This document shows positions 1 through 12,037 of a stretch of 64,000 nt of DNA, piece after piece (position 1 is the first letter of the stretch; each line of letters begins with the position of its first letter). A program made the position numbers and the translations under genes. The stretch is from contig JARKIF010000003.1 in NCBI GenBank assembly GCA_029378245.1, forward strand, positions 3,286,001 to 3,350,000. The letters are read 5' to 3'. Below the pieces are notes generated by a model. That model ran no database searches. It worked only from the letters and a program-made list of their open reading frames with translations, and was not told the origin of the DNA. This DNA is from Roridomyces roridus (Eukaryota; Basidiomycota; Agaricomycetes; Agaricales; Mycenaceae).

Positions 1-720
1 GCTCCTAGTCAGAAATTCAAGCCACCAGTCCTTCGGCGCCTCATCGTCGTTATCCTCAAACGCCACATCCACAACCTTTAACCACTCCACCCACTGCTCT
101 TGTGTAGCTACCACACAGCCATGAAATTCCCTGGGGTTACCATGTCTGACGACGCGCGAGATTAAACTCGGCGAGAACTCCGGAAATCGACATCGGAAGA
201 TGACAAGGCTGCAGTGCGTGACGACGCCGAATTCATGTTCCAGATGGACTCGACGCCGCTGCTCGTATTTGCGCAGCTGGTCGCCTCGGTGCTGATACTC
301 CACATAATCGCACGGCTCGAAATCGTGAAGCATCCAACAGTCGTGGGGGAGTTTAATCGCACCCGGTTCTGCGGATGTGAGTAGACGGAAGGAAGGGAGG
401 GAGGGAGGGAGAACACTAACCGTTGGAATAGTCGTAGTCGTCCTCGGGATAGGCACAGAGGATGACCCTGTCCCGCGACGCAGCGACATCTTCGTCGGTA
501 TACAGGAGCCCGTCCAGGATCTCTTTCGGTATTTTTGCGCGTACTTCGGATTCCAATGCCTCGGTATACAGATGCCCCCGGGTCCCTTCCGGTATCTTTG
601 CGCGTACTTGGGATCGCAGCTCTTCCATAAACTGCACAAGGAAACGATGAAAGAGTTTGTAAACGGGGGCACAATGCATCGCTATATGAAGCTCACCGCT
701 GTGGGACGGTCAAAATGCAT
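1..720 (-). CDS. Hypothetical protein, 3' end outside window
   Basis: Three exons can be followed on the minus strand: 720-697 (MHFDRPTA), 631-421, and 368 to the window edge. The introns are 65 and 52 nt with GTGAGC and GTTAGT donors, and codon phase is kept at both junctions, which is the main reason to believe the gene. The start is the first ATG after an in-frame stop. Exon 2 has two copies of a roughly 24-residue unit with the core SxVRAKIPxxxxxxLYT. Exon 3 is rich in acidic and aromatic residues (for example WVEWLKVVDVAFEDNDDE, then DWWLEF). No domain is recognised and the C terminus is missing. The encoded acidic tail and lack of a signal peptide suggest an intracellular protein, but no function is assigned. 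Confidence 0.6.
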
Positions 721-868
721 AGCGCCGGAGATCTGGGTAGGATTCAGCGACGAGTCAGATAAACGTGGGTATTACATTGCAATAAACATCCCAAATGCCC
801 ATCCTGGAGATTTGCTGGAGGTCGTTTGAGGCAAGAGAATTGCCACGTCGCATCAGTGGCCCAGAATC

Positions 869-1275
869 CAGTGATGGTCCTAGGGAAATAGGGCCCTATT
901 CGGCCCTGTCGTAGGGCCCTATCAAGTCTGAGGTCAAGCAGTAGGCCCTAGCTAGGCCCTATTGATCCCATCAAACCCGGATCACACCCTGCCGAACGCC
1001 GGTCTCCTCGCGTGGTTGGGTGTTGGGCCACAGAGAAGTGGTTTCCAAGCTCAAGGCCCTCATCTAATGCACTGGTAGGCTGAGAAATCGAATACTTGTT
1101 GGTCAAGACTACGAAGAGACCAACCATCACCAACCGATGGTGTTCGGATCATTTCCGTTTTGGGAAATAGCCTCAGATAGGGCCCTATGCCGGGGGCCCT
1201 ATAATAGGGCTGTAGGGCCTAATAGGGCCCTATCGGTCGGTGAGGGTCGAAATAGGGCCCTACGGGCCATCACTG
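869..1275. mobile_element. hAT-type MITE with 8-bp target duplication
   Basis: The 407-bp element starts CAGTGATGGTCC and ends with the inverse of CAGTGATGGCCC. It is flanked by a perfect 8-bp direct repeat CCAGAATC at 861-868 and 1276-1283. An 8-bp duplication and CAGxG-type ends are the hAT superfamily signature. The interior has no credible ORF and holds many copies of the palindrome TAGGGCCCTA, clustered near both ends (for example 889-898 and 912-921). It is non-autonomous and needs a transposase from elsewhere. Confidence 0.75.
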
Positions 1276-1283
1276 CCAGAATC

Positions 1284-4199
1284 CCCAGATCACCGCTGGA
1301 GACACCGAGACGCCGACGACGTAGCGCCAATGCCCGAGATTAACGACTCGGATGGGCGCTCCGTCAGTCTGGGCTCGTCGGTCATTGGCCACTGAAACCG
1401 CGAGTTCGGAGTTGGCGTAGTTGTGGGGAAGGAAGAAGGCGCACTGATGCCGATGCGTTACAAGTATTTGGTCTCAATTTGGTGTCTGATGGGCGCGTGA
1501 CATGACTCACACCGCTCCGGCGCTTCTTTTTTTTTTTTTTTTTTTTTTTTTTTGAGCGTTTGGAGCAATGCACATCAGTCTGCACTTAGCATTCTAATAT
1601 ACATCCGCTGGGGGTAACTGGAAGAAGTATACCAGTAGAAGCCGCTTTTTCTTCAACGCCAGGCCAGGCCTCCACGACCGCGAAACGGAAGCCCAGCGTG
1701 CTTGCAGCGTGCGAAAAGTACTGGACCTTGACCCGAGCCGGAACAGAACGGAGTCCCCCTTCCGAAATTGCTCCCGCGACAACGGGTGACGCTTCCTCTC
1801 TTGCTCCTCTGCTGCTTGTCTGCGGCCCAGTCTCTGCGGCCTTGTCGGTGAACGCAGACGCACACCTTTTTTGCCGCCCACCAGTATGCGCAGGCTCTTC
1901 TTGCTTGAGACTTGCTCCCAACTTGCTCTCTCACCGTCGACCGACACCCTCAGCCTCTCTGTCTTGACACTGTCCCTCCGACGACTCCGACTTGACTCAG
2001 ACTCTCGCCAAACTCTCCCCTTATTGTCCTGATTCAACCTCAAAAGACGCGAAGACCAGGCCTCCGCCGGCGGACGTCGGGAAAACTTCATTTGAACCGT
2101 GTCTTGCTCCTATGGCATCAAGGTTGTCATGGTACACCGCATCGGTGACCCGATTCGTGTGCGACCGAGGGATACACAAGTGCGAAAACATGTCGAAATC
2201 CAACTCCGTCAATTCCCCCATCCAAATCTTGACGACCGGCGTTCACAATTGTCGTACCGCCGTATGACAAACAACGCCGTTGGCGAAATGTGCGAGTCAT
2301 GCCCTTGCACGCGGTGCGGTGCTCGCTCTTCCTGACTACGAGCACCGGAGCGTCACCGACTCACTGGTGACTCGCAAGCTGTAAGTCGACAGATGTTGCC
2401 GATACGTCTCTCCCCTGTCTTATCCAGCTTCTACAGTTTTCCTTGTCTTCCCCGTCCTCTTGCTCTAACTCCGCTCCGGCTTGCGCAATAAATCCCATCG
2501 CAGTTGGAAAAAAACAGCGAGTACTCGTTCTGAATCGCGTTTTCCATTCGATTCTGCGTTCTCCTTTCCTGCGGCGACCTTCACGAAATGGTCACACAGA
2601 CGTTTCCCCGGTTGATTAGAACACAAGTCCACGAGCATTCAACTCGGAAGGTTGGGGCGAGACTGTCGCAGGCTCCTCAATTCAAGTCGACCTCGGGAGA
2701 AATTCCAAATTTGACTGCCACGACATCCCACTCACCGGTGCGCTCATGATCGTCTTTCCCGCCGAACCACTCACACTGCGAGGCATAAATTCACGGCCTC
2801 ATTCGTGCGAATGTGGACCTCCGCCTCAGGTGTACAACGAGTCTATAATAATACGTCTTGTGGGACTTTTGGGGGTCGCACTTTAGTCTTATCCCATTTT
2901 TCTAGGGATACTCCGCTCGAGCTCCCATGGCAGCTACCAACTCGAGAGCAGCATGATGCTGAGTCCCTTCATCGTCGACATCAGTCAATCTGTAGCTCGT
3001 GATTACCTGATGAACCATGATCCCCTCCGACAAAGAGTTCACTTCCAGTTTCACACCAAGCCCGAGCTGTGCGCACTAACTGAGGCTGCGTATTATTGAC
3101 TCTATATGCGCAGCACTCCGGCGCCCTAGGATTATGAATTACGCCGAGCTCGGGCGGACTATTATCTCACTTCGGACTGCCGACTCTTTTTTCGAGGTAG
3201 ACACTAGCTCGTAAGTGGTCCAACTGGCGACCACATCCTGTCAGCGCGTCGACTTGTTCCCACTCGGAGTCTCAACGCGATCCGAGATCCATCATACGCA
3301 CTTACTACTATGGTAACGCACTAACCACACATGGGCACCTTCGATCGTCGTCCTGTGAGCCTCTCGACGAGGGCGCGATAGGTATCAAAACAGCGCCATA
3401 GGATGGCCTACGCGGTGTCCTGCTACTGGCTTACGCAGCAGCCAAGTCATTATTGAATATTGAACCTTGACTCGGGCCCCGCCGTGTTGAATGTAAGTTT
3501 GTTCAATTGATTCAATTATAATTCACGCACCGCAAAGCAAGAAGAGTTTCACATCGTCAGTATAGTGCTACCGCTTTGGTCCAGAGTCGGACTAGTCGAC
3601 ACCCGCCTTCTTGCTGAAAATCCTGACATGATGAACAAGTATTGGCATAGATACTGGCGTTTAGGGTTCATGAACGCCGAGGTCCCCGATTGTTTAATCC
3701 GGGCTGCTTGGAGGAGAAAACAAGGGCCCATGTAGGCTGGGTCTTGCAGAGGAATGACTGTCATCCAGAGAAATCCGCTGATTGTACTGCGCACTGGCAT
3801 TGAATTCCGACAAAGGCTATGTATGATTAGAATGCACGCAAGTTAACCGAGGGTGTGTCAAGCATGCACAGAACTGAATGCAATACAGGATAATCCAGTG
3901 GCCTGCACTCTTGATATGACTCAAATTTAATCTTCAATGTGAATCTAACCCACTTGGGTTCCTAAACTTGGACCCTTGTGCGCTATGCATCAAATACCTC
4001 GAGCCTTGAGTGGTTGAGCAAGACAAACATAGAAACCCACGGTGTTCCGCACACCGCCAAAATTGCTGCCTGGGATAGAGAGACGCAGGCCGCGGGTACT
4101 CATCAACGAACAACTCATCGAACTCATCTTGCGTCTTCGGCGCTAAAGCGAAGATGTACGCCGGTTCCGCAAAGAACCTATGCTCAGATTATCGCGTCT
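1284..4199. other. Long stretch without a supported gene
   Basis: Short ORFs occur on both strands, notably around 1594-2091 minus, but none has recognisable domain content or a splice chain I could follow. A T27 tract is present at 1527-1553. The composition is ordinary and no terminal repeats were seen. I treat this as intergenic or degraded sequence. Confidence 0.4.
1527..1553. repeat. Homopolymer T27 tract
   Basis: An uninterrupted run of 27 T on the plus strand. It may be a retroposed poly(A) tail in minus orientation or simple slippage. No clear retrosequence body was identified next to it. Confidence 0.85.
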
Positions 4200-4200
4200 G

Positions 4201-4206
4201 TATAAA
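4201..4206 (+). promoter_or_regulatory. TATA box of Zn2Cys6 gene
   Basis: TATAAA lies 54 bp upstream of the ATG at 4260, a plausible core-promoter spacing for a short 5' leader. Confidence 0.55.
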
Positions 4207-4259
4207 GGTGTCATCCCTCGTGGGGTCCGCTATACGACAACTCCACGAATCGAAGCACC

Positions 4260-5048
4260 ATGTCACACCAGCACACGCAGTCATCAAAGCCTAAACCACC
4301 CCCAGTCCCAGTGAGCCACGCCCACAGAGGGTATCTCGCCTGCACCAATTGTCGACGACGCAAGGTCAGGGTAAGTCTTCATCCACATCACTGGAAAATA
4401 TTGGAACGTTGAATGAGCGCGACAATGTTGAACAGTGTACAATTACACCTGGGTCCCCGCCTGAGAGCCCTTGCGAGCAATGCACCAAGCGCAACTGGCG
4501 GTGCAAGTACCTCACTGTCAGTCAGGAGGAGGACATCGAGCCCTCGCGTGAGGAGAGATCGCAGTATCCATGGCCGGGCGGAGTGCAACCTCATGCCGGC
4601 GAGGGTGCCTCCTCGTCCCGGCATCGACATTACGGCGCATTGGAGCAGAGTGTCGTACCGTTGACTCACCCGTATACGCAACACCAACAACACGGGCAAT
4701 ATCAGCGCTCCGATGGATACACGGAGCAGTGGACGGCAACGGGGTTTAACGAGCCAGATCATTCGAATTCTCAGCGCCCTCGTCCCCCCGCTGCCCGACC
4801 TCCGCCTCCGTCGAACTATGATCCTGGGCTCGGTCCTACGTACCCTCACTACTATGGCCAAAATTATAATCATAATCCCGCGTTCAACACGGTGGTATAC
4901 GCTGAGGGGTATGATCCGGGGTAAGTGTGATTGAATTTGGCCACGGCGCGTACTGACTAGTGATTTTTTTATTGGTAGATTCAGGATGTGCACATGCCCT
5001 CAGGGTGTACTACGATGCTCAGGGCAGTGTAGTGGGATGAGACAATGA
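4260..5048 (+). CDS. Small Zn2Cys6 transcription factor
   Basis: Three exons (4260-4370, 4436-4920, 4979-5048) give about 221 residues. The binuclear zinc cluster spans the first intron. It reads CTNCRRRKVRC from about residue 28, then an 11-residue linker, then CEQCTKRNWRC, giving C-x2-C-x6-C-x11-C-x2-C-x6-C. In fungal regulators this fold binds two zinc ions and CGG-type DNA sites, so a nuclear DNA-binding role is expected. The rest is low-complexity, rich in Pro, Tyr, Gln, Ser and His, with no fungal_trans domain, so the protein is much shorter than classical Gal4-type regulators. The last exon has four Cys in a short tail, which is unusual, and its acceptor choice (4978 or 4984) is uncertain. 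The donor GTAAGT and a TATA box support the start. The target is unknown. Confidence 0.75.
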
Positions 5049-6373
5049 GCCATGGCACTAGGGCACCGTGCCGCCTTTGGGCCAGAGATTTGAATTGCGG
5101 ACTCTCTCTGTAGTAATGTGGTCTCTGTTAATTATTGTATTTCTCGGATGCGGGGCAGGACAGCTGGTAAGGACAACACCGCGAGGCGGCCAGCGTGGGT
5201 GGAGCCAGCTAGCCAAAGACCCTGATGCATCCGTTGCAAATGAACTACGGGCGGCCTGGAACGCCGAAGCAGCAACAATGAGTGGGGCCTGACTGGTTGT
5301 ATACATATTGCGCTGGAACTGGCCAAGGGTGGGACTATTCAGGGGTACTACTAATAAGTATGGAGGTTGCAAGTCTCTGGACTAATAGCGTAGACGGATC
5401 AGCAACAAATTATAGCACAGAACAAGAGGTAAAGAAAGGAAATAGTTTGTGTGGGGAAAGCTGTATTCGGAATTCGAAATATATGTAGACAAGAGGTGAC
5501 TGATGTGAGGCTGAGTAATTCAAAGAAATGAAACTAGATTGCGAGACAGCCAAGATGAGGGTAGGTAGGGGAGCGGATACTTTGAGGTTTTGTCCAATGT
5601 CCAACAAGGTATTCAATTGCCGCTGTCGCTCCACCAGGGCGACCACGAGCGCCTTCAGCTTGGGACACTGGAAGCAGTCGGAACGGTGATTGCCACCGTA
5701 ATTAAGGCACTGAACTGGATCCGAGCAGGAGGACGGATGCGACGATGTGATAGGTTTGGCACAGGCACCACAAGTAGGCGTCTCCACGGTCCGGCGCGCC
5801 TTCGCGTGTAGCACCCCTAACATTGATGGACAGATGCGGAGATGGGGAAGGCCTCTGGCAACAGTCGGGCTGCTGGAACCAGGGATCTGCTGGGCCCAAG
5901 GGAGACACGGGAGGCGAAGGCGGGCCCCCGAGAGGAGAGGAGAAGATGGTCAGGAGCGCTAGCCTCCGTCCAATTTTGTGGGAGCGCGGAAATAGAGGGC
6001 CAAAAGGATTGGATGCCTTGGGAGCTGCAAGATAATCAATTTTTGATAGCAAGATGGGAGAGAATCTTGCATAGTTCCGAGCCGTTTCAGGGTGCCTCTG
6101 GGTTCCTCCGAGTCGGGCCTCCTTGTCAGCGCGAGTTGCCACCCAGCAACATGGTTACTAGGGTTATTGAGTCTTGACAGGATAGGAGGGTCGCCAGCGA
6201 TATATGGTCTTGCTGATTCAAGGCGAGTGGAGCGTCTGGCGACTCTGGGATGCATCGGGAGACGTTGGGGGAAACGACAAGTGCAATCTTGGTTGCACTT
6301 GTTGTGCCCCCATCAGTCACTGAGTCACGACACCCTTGTCCTTCACCACGACGCAGCTCCCGGCCATCCAGCC
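5049..6373. other. Intergenic, with one dispersed repeat
   Basis: No gene is supported here. Positions 5191-5290 resemble 28586-28690: both begin with the same 19 bases (cagcgtgggtggagccagc) and share further blocks ending in GAGCAGCAAC or AAGCAGCAAC. This suggests two copies of an old dispersed repeat. Several overlapping ORFs at 5700-6250 look like shadows of GC-rich sequence. Confidence 0.4.
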
Positions 6374-7494
6374 ATGCACACCGCCCTCGAGATCTCCGAG
6401 CTTGTCGGCAGCGTCGTTCAATCCCTTGACACGCTCGACGATGTCGCCGCGTGTGCACTTGTCGCCCGCAAATGGGCTTACCCCGCTCAATCGCGTCTCT
6501 TCTCGGTCATTATCATCTGGGAACCCCATAGGCAACTTCCCCGCTTGCTGGATGTTTTTGAACAGTCGCCCCATCTCCCCACCTTCATTGTCACGCTCGC
6601 GATACAGCCCATCCAATACTGGCAGCCAGCCCATTTTGAACGGCTCAGCAACATCGCGTACCCAATCCTCACCGGACTCTCCGTCGGCTGTCAGATTCAG
6701 AGTCTACCCGGAACACCCCAGATCGTTGAATTCTTCCGCCGAATGCTGAGTATTCCGACGCTCACCTCAGTCACGATGCAATATGGGTTCGCCACACCAG
6801 AACCTTACTTCAAGATCTGGCAGAATTGCTCACAGAGTATTCGCCATCTTGATCTCACGCACAATCCCCGTTATTCTGGGTCCTCATTGACGGAATCACA
6901 TCCGAGGACGAAGCACATTGGCAGGCGTGTCGTGCTAGACTCTGTCGTTGAACCCAGTCACATGTTAACGTGGCTGAACGACCCCTGGTGCCCCTTCGAC
7001 GTATCCAAATTGAGAGCTATCAAAATATACTCCAGTGCTCGTGTCCCCTGGTCGTCCGATTTTCTGGTCGCAGCACAGAACACTGTGGAAATTATTTCAA
7101 TTCACGTGCGTATGCCGGACTTCAATCCACGAGTCCCCATTCACAACCCGAATAGGTTTGGTCCTCATCCGACATTGACCTCTCCCCATTTACCCGGATC
7201 AATCAACTTGATCTCTCGCCAGGGACGCTCACTGACGGTATCGGAGTCGTCAAAACGATCTCCGCCCCCACGCGAAGTCGCATCCGGGCCATCCGATTCT
7301 ACATGAGCAGCATGGAACTCCAGCCACGCCTGCTAGAGATTGCAGACTTGCTCCCCAATTTGAAGGTTGTAGTCGTGCTGAGTCATGTCTGCACGCCGGA
7401 GTTGACGAAGGGAGTGGAAGAGTACGTACCTTTGGGCCCGGGGGTCGAGGTCCGGTGGAGTGAGTCGCTTACTTTATTCGTTCACCACGGCTGA
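6374..7494 (+). CDS. F-box-like / LRR-like protein
   Basis: Two exons, 6374-7105 and 7156-7494, are joined by a 50-nt intron (GTGCGT donor, TAG acceptor) that falls between codons, giving 356 residues. The N terminus (LEISELVGSVVQSLDTLDDV, then AACALVARKW) has the hydrophobic pattern of an F-box. F-boxes bind Skp1 in SCF ubiquitin ligases. The remaining 300 residues contain spaced Leu-rich segments such as IRHLDLTHNP and INQLDLSPGTL, consistent with a degenerate repeat substrate-binding region. An ATG lies upstream at 6092 but adds sequence without F-box character, so 6374 is preferred. The family is large in Agaricomycetes; the substrate is unknown. The C terminus VEVRWSESLTLFVHHG ends at a clear TGA. 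Confidence 0.65.
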
Positions 7495-7848
7495 TCTTCG
7501 ACGTTCAAACAGACTTTAATGCACAGGCGGCGCCGTTGTGGCACGTACCGATTCGGGTTGATTGATTGTGCAGTGTCTCGTATTCAAACTCGCTTTGCGG
7601 CGGAAGCAAGCTGGGGTTTGGTACGCAGAATTTGGCCTGTTTTCTTTTGCCATTGGCGTTTGGAATCGTTTTTATACATGTACATAGTCAGCGGAGCATC
7701 CGCAAATCAATCAAGGACTAGATATGCGGGCGACGGTGGCCTTCGAGATTGCGCCCTGGGCTAGGGCGGCGGGTGTGGGAGGGAGAGAGAAGAACTTGTT
7801 ATCCTCGCCTTTATTGATCAATCGCTCGGGGCTTGGCGGGATTGGGAA

Positions 7849-8361
7849 CAAGAGCTGGCAGATCAAGTGATCCGCGACACAGTGTTGATAACCCCGTTTG
7901 AAATCTGATGTGATGCAATGTCATAATCAAGCCACGATCTTTATCATCTGCCAGTTTCGACACAATCCAGTACTTGACTTCAAGCTGTACAGTTTCCGGA
8001 TTGAATTGCACATTATCGGAAGGTTCAAGATGCGGTATATACGGGGTGGTGGAAACGAAGCCCGCGTTATAATGTACAGGAACTACATCTTCAGCCGAAT
8101 GCGCGTGTGAATCCACGAGACGTGTCGGGACGCGTCAAACATCAGTGGTGGTGGTGTAAGGTCGATAGCAGACGTGCGGGGTGGGTACTGGGGAGCAGAG
8201 GCGGAGTGGGAGCTGGAGTGAGCAAGTGGTAGAGACGGACGATGGCTGTGAGAAGAAACGGACGTAACGGCGGTAACGGACTTCACGGAGGTAAACCTCG
8301 ATTTAGAAGGAGGGGGGGTACATCAATCAGTGTCGCGGATCACTTGATCTGCCAGCTCTTG
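7849..8361. repeat. Perfect 32-bp inverted repeat with 449-bp spacer
   Basis: The arms are 7849-7880 (beginning caagagctggcagatc) and 8330-8361 (its exact reverse complement). Similarity stops abruptly on both outer sides and no target duplication is evident. It could be the ends of a non-autonomous DNA element, or two copies of a short repeat inserted in opposite orientations. Confidence 0.7.
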
Positions 8362-8669
8362 ATTGGGAAGTTCATCGACGTGATGCCGACATGTGCGAGC
8401 CCAGCTTGTGAGGCAATTGTGAGGTGGTTCAGATGCATTGGATGCAAGTCGAAGGACGGGGGACCCATGAGTTGCTGGCGACGATAATGGTAGCGACGAG
8501 AGTCATTGGTGCAGGACTGGCGGTGATGCTGCGGTGTTCCGTACCTGGTGAAGTAAGCGGATGATCGGTGCCGAAGAGAACGGCATGATGCCGAGCTGAC
8601 CCAAGTACCGCTGTCACCCGTGACGGCAACGTCTGTTGTAACTTGTTCCAAACAAGGCACCAATGGCAG

Positions 8670-8960
8670 CAGCCACAATTAAATGTGGGCAGCGGTGGCA
8701 GGGGCCCGCAATTAAATGTGGCCGGACCTTGACCGGGCGGCCGAGGTCTGGCCACATTTAAATGTGGGTCCTCGGCTAGAACCCAAAATAAATGAGTACG
8801 GATAATGCCGCAAGCGGCGAGGGCCGAACCTTTTTTTGCAGTTCCGTAAATCGGCAAATAAGAGAAACACCGGCATACACAGCCACTAACCACGGACAAG
8901 TTCTACTACACCACCAAATTGCCGGGAGGTTTGAAAGATGTCCCACACGATGATGGTCAG
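8670..8960. repeat. Dispersed repeat copy (partner at 17340)
   Basis: AATTAAATGTGG or ATTTAAATGTGG occurs three times (about 8672, 8708, 8751), the last as the palindrome CCACATTTAAATGTGG. Downstream, cacagccactaaccacgg at about 8878 recurs at about 17371, and the block beginning aacccaaaa also occurs at both loci. The two loci appear to be diverged copies of one element. Confidence 0.5.
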
Positions 8961-10566
8961 AGATCACCGGGGGGAGATCAATAAAACATCTATTGAGCTC
9001 CCATTGATGTCCGATTCTGGAATTGTTTGAGCCTCTTTTGAGACCCTACCCTGCCAGAGATCGCCAGGGGTCTCTCCTCAACATCTTTATGGTCTCCTGA
9101 GCAGATCTTCAGGGTCATCATGAGAGACACTCGGTCTTGTCAATTGAATATTCTCTCAAGGTCGTTCGGACGTTGAGAGCAAGCTCAGCAGGTCAGGCAG
9201 TCGACGGCCAGACGACGCGTGCAGTGGGTAGGAATATTCATTGAAAAAAAGCAGTAAATTGAATATTTAATAATATAATATAATATGCCCAGCGCGCCGC
9301 TTGCCCGCAGCGGGCGGGCGCCCTGCGCTCCAGGGGTACACTGGGCGACGATGCGCGCCGTTCCTTCCAAGCCTCCTATTGTCACGTCGCGACACATATA
9401 GGCTTGACGTCTTGATGAGAAGTTGGAGACCGCACGCGGTAATACGTGGAAGGCGTTGACGGTGATGAAAGGCCTCGACGGCTCATATCAGCTCAAAATG
9501 TTCACGAGAATCACTGAATGCACACCTTCAGGGAACATAACGAATACCCTGCAGAGCAACGGACGCCGGAGACGGATAGACCGTAGCCGCGGTTGTGGCT
9601 GGTAGCCTGCAATGCGGATGAGCTCAAGCAAGGGATACAAAAGTAAATTTACTGTACCTCAGGCGTGGGGCGTGTCAAATGGGAAGGAAGAGGTTTGATT
9701 CAAGCCTGCGAGTTTCGTCAATTCGGGGCCCAAGAAGTAGTGGTGTACGTACGTTTCGTGTCTGCGCAGCCTGGCGAGCGAGGCCGTCGTCATCCGTGTG
9801 TCTCAAAAACAAAGGGAGCGCATGTGGTACTGTCATCTGGATCAGGTGGAGCGGGCGGGGGAAGTGGGTTGCCTACCTGACGATGAGGAACCTCGGTGGG
9901 TGACGCCATCGGTACATGTCGTCCAGAGCACAGGGGAGGATGGGTGAGAGTAAGAGCTCGGCACCTGTTGTGAGATGAGTCAGGCGGCTGCCAGGTCTTG
10001 AGTGTGTACGCACCGTGGCCGAGGTCCCAGGGCCCAGATACTAAGGGATAACAGCAGTTAGCGAGCTGCATGAATGGGATGATGGGAGGGGATGGAACGA
10101 CCGCCGCTCCGTCCTGCTCTGTGGTGGGAGTTGGACAGACAGCGTCGTCGGCAAGGGGAGGGACAGGGACACGGAAAGGTAGGGATTGAAGTGAAGTCGG
10201 ACTAACCTTCTGTGCTGCAGCGTGTCTTCCAGCCGGAATGCGGAGGATAGCAGAGGATTGAGGACGGAAGATGGACACTGAAAAGACGGTCAGTAAGGGG
10301 ACGGGAGTCGTTGTGCTGGGAGGATAGGCCGGGGAGTGTGTCACGAAAACGATGGGAGAGACGTCGAGCGTTCAAAGAGAGGATCGAGAGGCGGGCATGG
10401 ACGAGGAGAGATGAGGAGAGAGGGCGGCGGTGGTGGTCAAAGACATGTTTGTTGATCTCACGTGCTTAACGCGTCGCATCAAATACGCATAAAAAATGTA
10501 TTCAAAATTCTCGGAAGACACAGAACGAACGAGACTCGAATGAAGCCAAGATAATAAAATGGGGCA

Positions 10567-11915
10567 TCACTTCTCCATGGCCCCGCTGAGGGTTACAAGC
10601 CAACTCTCCACATCCTTCATGGCGGTGACAGCAATACCGGCGTCGGGCGCCCCATACTTTGCCACGTCCTCGTCGTACGTCTTGGCATACATCCTGAGCG
10701 CCGTGGGGTCAAGCAGCGTCATTGAGAGAATTTTTACTACGCACCCTTGGAGTGCTCCAGGAGCCGTTAAACTCTTGCGCCACGTCTCAAGCCTTTGATC
10801 CACGAGCGGCCAAAACTTGTCCTTCGAATCCTCCCCAGGCTTGCTGGTGGCAGTGGCAGCATCCATATTTTTCACCGCCACGGAGCGCTGGAATTCGAGC
10901 AAGTTAATAGAAATAGAAAGTGTTTTCAGCCCAACGACTCACGATTATGGCGATGCGCTGATACAGGGCCGCAGTGGGCTTCACGCTGGTAGCGGAGCCG
11001 ATGCATGCACGAGTGAGAGCTGCGATATTACTTGGGTTCTCCTTGCCCTCGAGGCTCTTGACAACCTGAGGGAGGGTTGAGAGGGAATTTTTTTCATCGC
11101 ACACGGCGCACCTGAGATTTGATTTCGAAGCGTTTATCGGTGAGTGCCTTCCCAATAACCTTTGCGAGGACGGCCACACGTCCCGTCTCCATGGCCGGGG
11201 GCAGGTCCTTGACACCCATAGCCCGCATAGCTGCCTGCTCTGGTAAGGCCTCGGGCACGGTGGTGAGAGAATTCAGAATACATTACATACAATGATATTG
11301 CCCACAAGATAACCGGCAGGCGTATCCTTGGGGTTCCGGTAGTACTTCGCGTTGTATGAGAGCATGCATATGTGGCCGTAATCGACCGCCGTTTTCTGTG
11401 ACGGGCGTCAGTCAATGCAATTGTAGAACGTGGCAAGAAAGCTCACCCTCAATGTATCGGGCAACTTGTAGTTGCAGTTCGCGTCGGCCACGAGCTGCTG
11501 GAGCATGTCGCGGCACTGGAGAGCCACGACCTGAGTGTGAAACGCGTGGCGAGCAGGGTGGCTGATCTGTGGGCCCAGAACGTGAGTACGCGTCCATGAC
11601 ACGCGCCGACGGTGAAATTACCTTGAGAAACGCGTCCGCATCCGCGTCAGACTCGGATCTGAGATTCTTTTGGCGCTTGAGCTCGCGTCCTTCCTCGACG
11701 GAGTACGGGTAGAGGTCCTCGCTGAGCAACGCGCCGTTGTTGGGCGCGTCCATCTCACCGTGAGTTCTGATTGTACCGCGGGTGTCGTTGTTGTTCTGGT
11801 CATCGTCCTCGTCCTCGTCATTGCTGCCATTCAGAGCCATGCGAGCTTGCCACTGTTGATCGAAGAGAGCGGCTTCCTCTGCGTCGGTGAGGTTCGGGGG
11901 AGGGGAAGAAGACAT
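10567..11915 (-). CDS. Conserved hypothetical protein, six exons
   Basis: Six exons (11915-11622, 11566-11447, 11395-11291, 11234-11112, 11065-10943, 10887-10567) join in phase with GT-AG introns of 51-56 nt to give 361 residues. The N terminus is acidic and low-complexity (GSNDEDEDDDQNNND). It is followed by a structured region rich in aromatic and aliphatic residues (for example HAFHTQVVALQCRDML and MLSYNAKYYRNPKDTPAGYL) and an alpha-helical C-terminal segment. There is no signal peptide or membrane span, and I recognise no domain. A TATA box 49 bp upstream supports the start. The gene is divergent from the transposase-like gene at 12038, with starts only 122 bp apart. The clean splice chain makes this one of the most secure gene models here, even without a function. 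Confidence 0.75.
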
Positions 11916-11963
11916 TGGGTGCAGATGGTGGTCATGAGCAAGGGGCAGGGCGGGTCTGTGGGG

Positions 11964-11971
11964 CTTTTATA
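11964..11971 (-). promoter_or_regulatory. TATA box of the 10567-11915 gene
   Basis: TATAAAAG on the minus strand, 49 bp upstream of the start codon at 11915, within the 122-bp divergent promoter shared with the gene at 12038. Confidence 0.55.
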
Positions 11972-12037
11972 CGGTCTCGCTAAAGTTTTTTTGATTTTGT
12001 CTCAAGTGATCGATCAGCCGCGCTCCAAGCAACGACC

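Larger units (their letters stand above)
7495..10566. other. Repeat-bearing stretch with no firm gene
   Basis: This 3-kb stretch holds a 32-bp inverted repeat pair (7849 and 8330), a cluster of palindromic AAATGTGG motifs (8670-8770) and an abrupt AT-rich to GC-rich switch at 9240-9340. A possible spliced minus-strand gene around 9900-10460 was examined. No single reading frame carries from an ATG through its apparent exons, so it is not called. Confidence 0.4.

Noticed and set aside
1594..2091. 165-residue minus-strand ORF
   Set aside because: Overlapping ORFs exist in several frames, and the composition is Arg/Ser-rich GC-driven. No domain and no splice continuation were found.
7811..8116. 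101-residue minus-strand ORF beginning MDSHAHSAEDVVPVHYNAGF
   Set aside because: The sequence looks protein-like, but it runs into one arm of the 32-bp inverted repeat and has no recognisable family or partner exons. Kept as unconfirmed.
9790..10460. Possible minus-strand gene with mitochondrial-type leader (IFRPQSSAILRIPAGRHAAA)
   Set aside because: The segment has splice-like signals, but the ATG frame stops early and the apparent exons need incompatible phases. No consistent model could be built.
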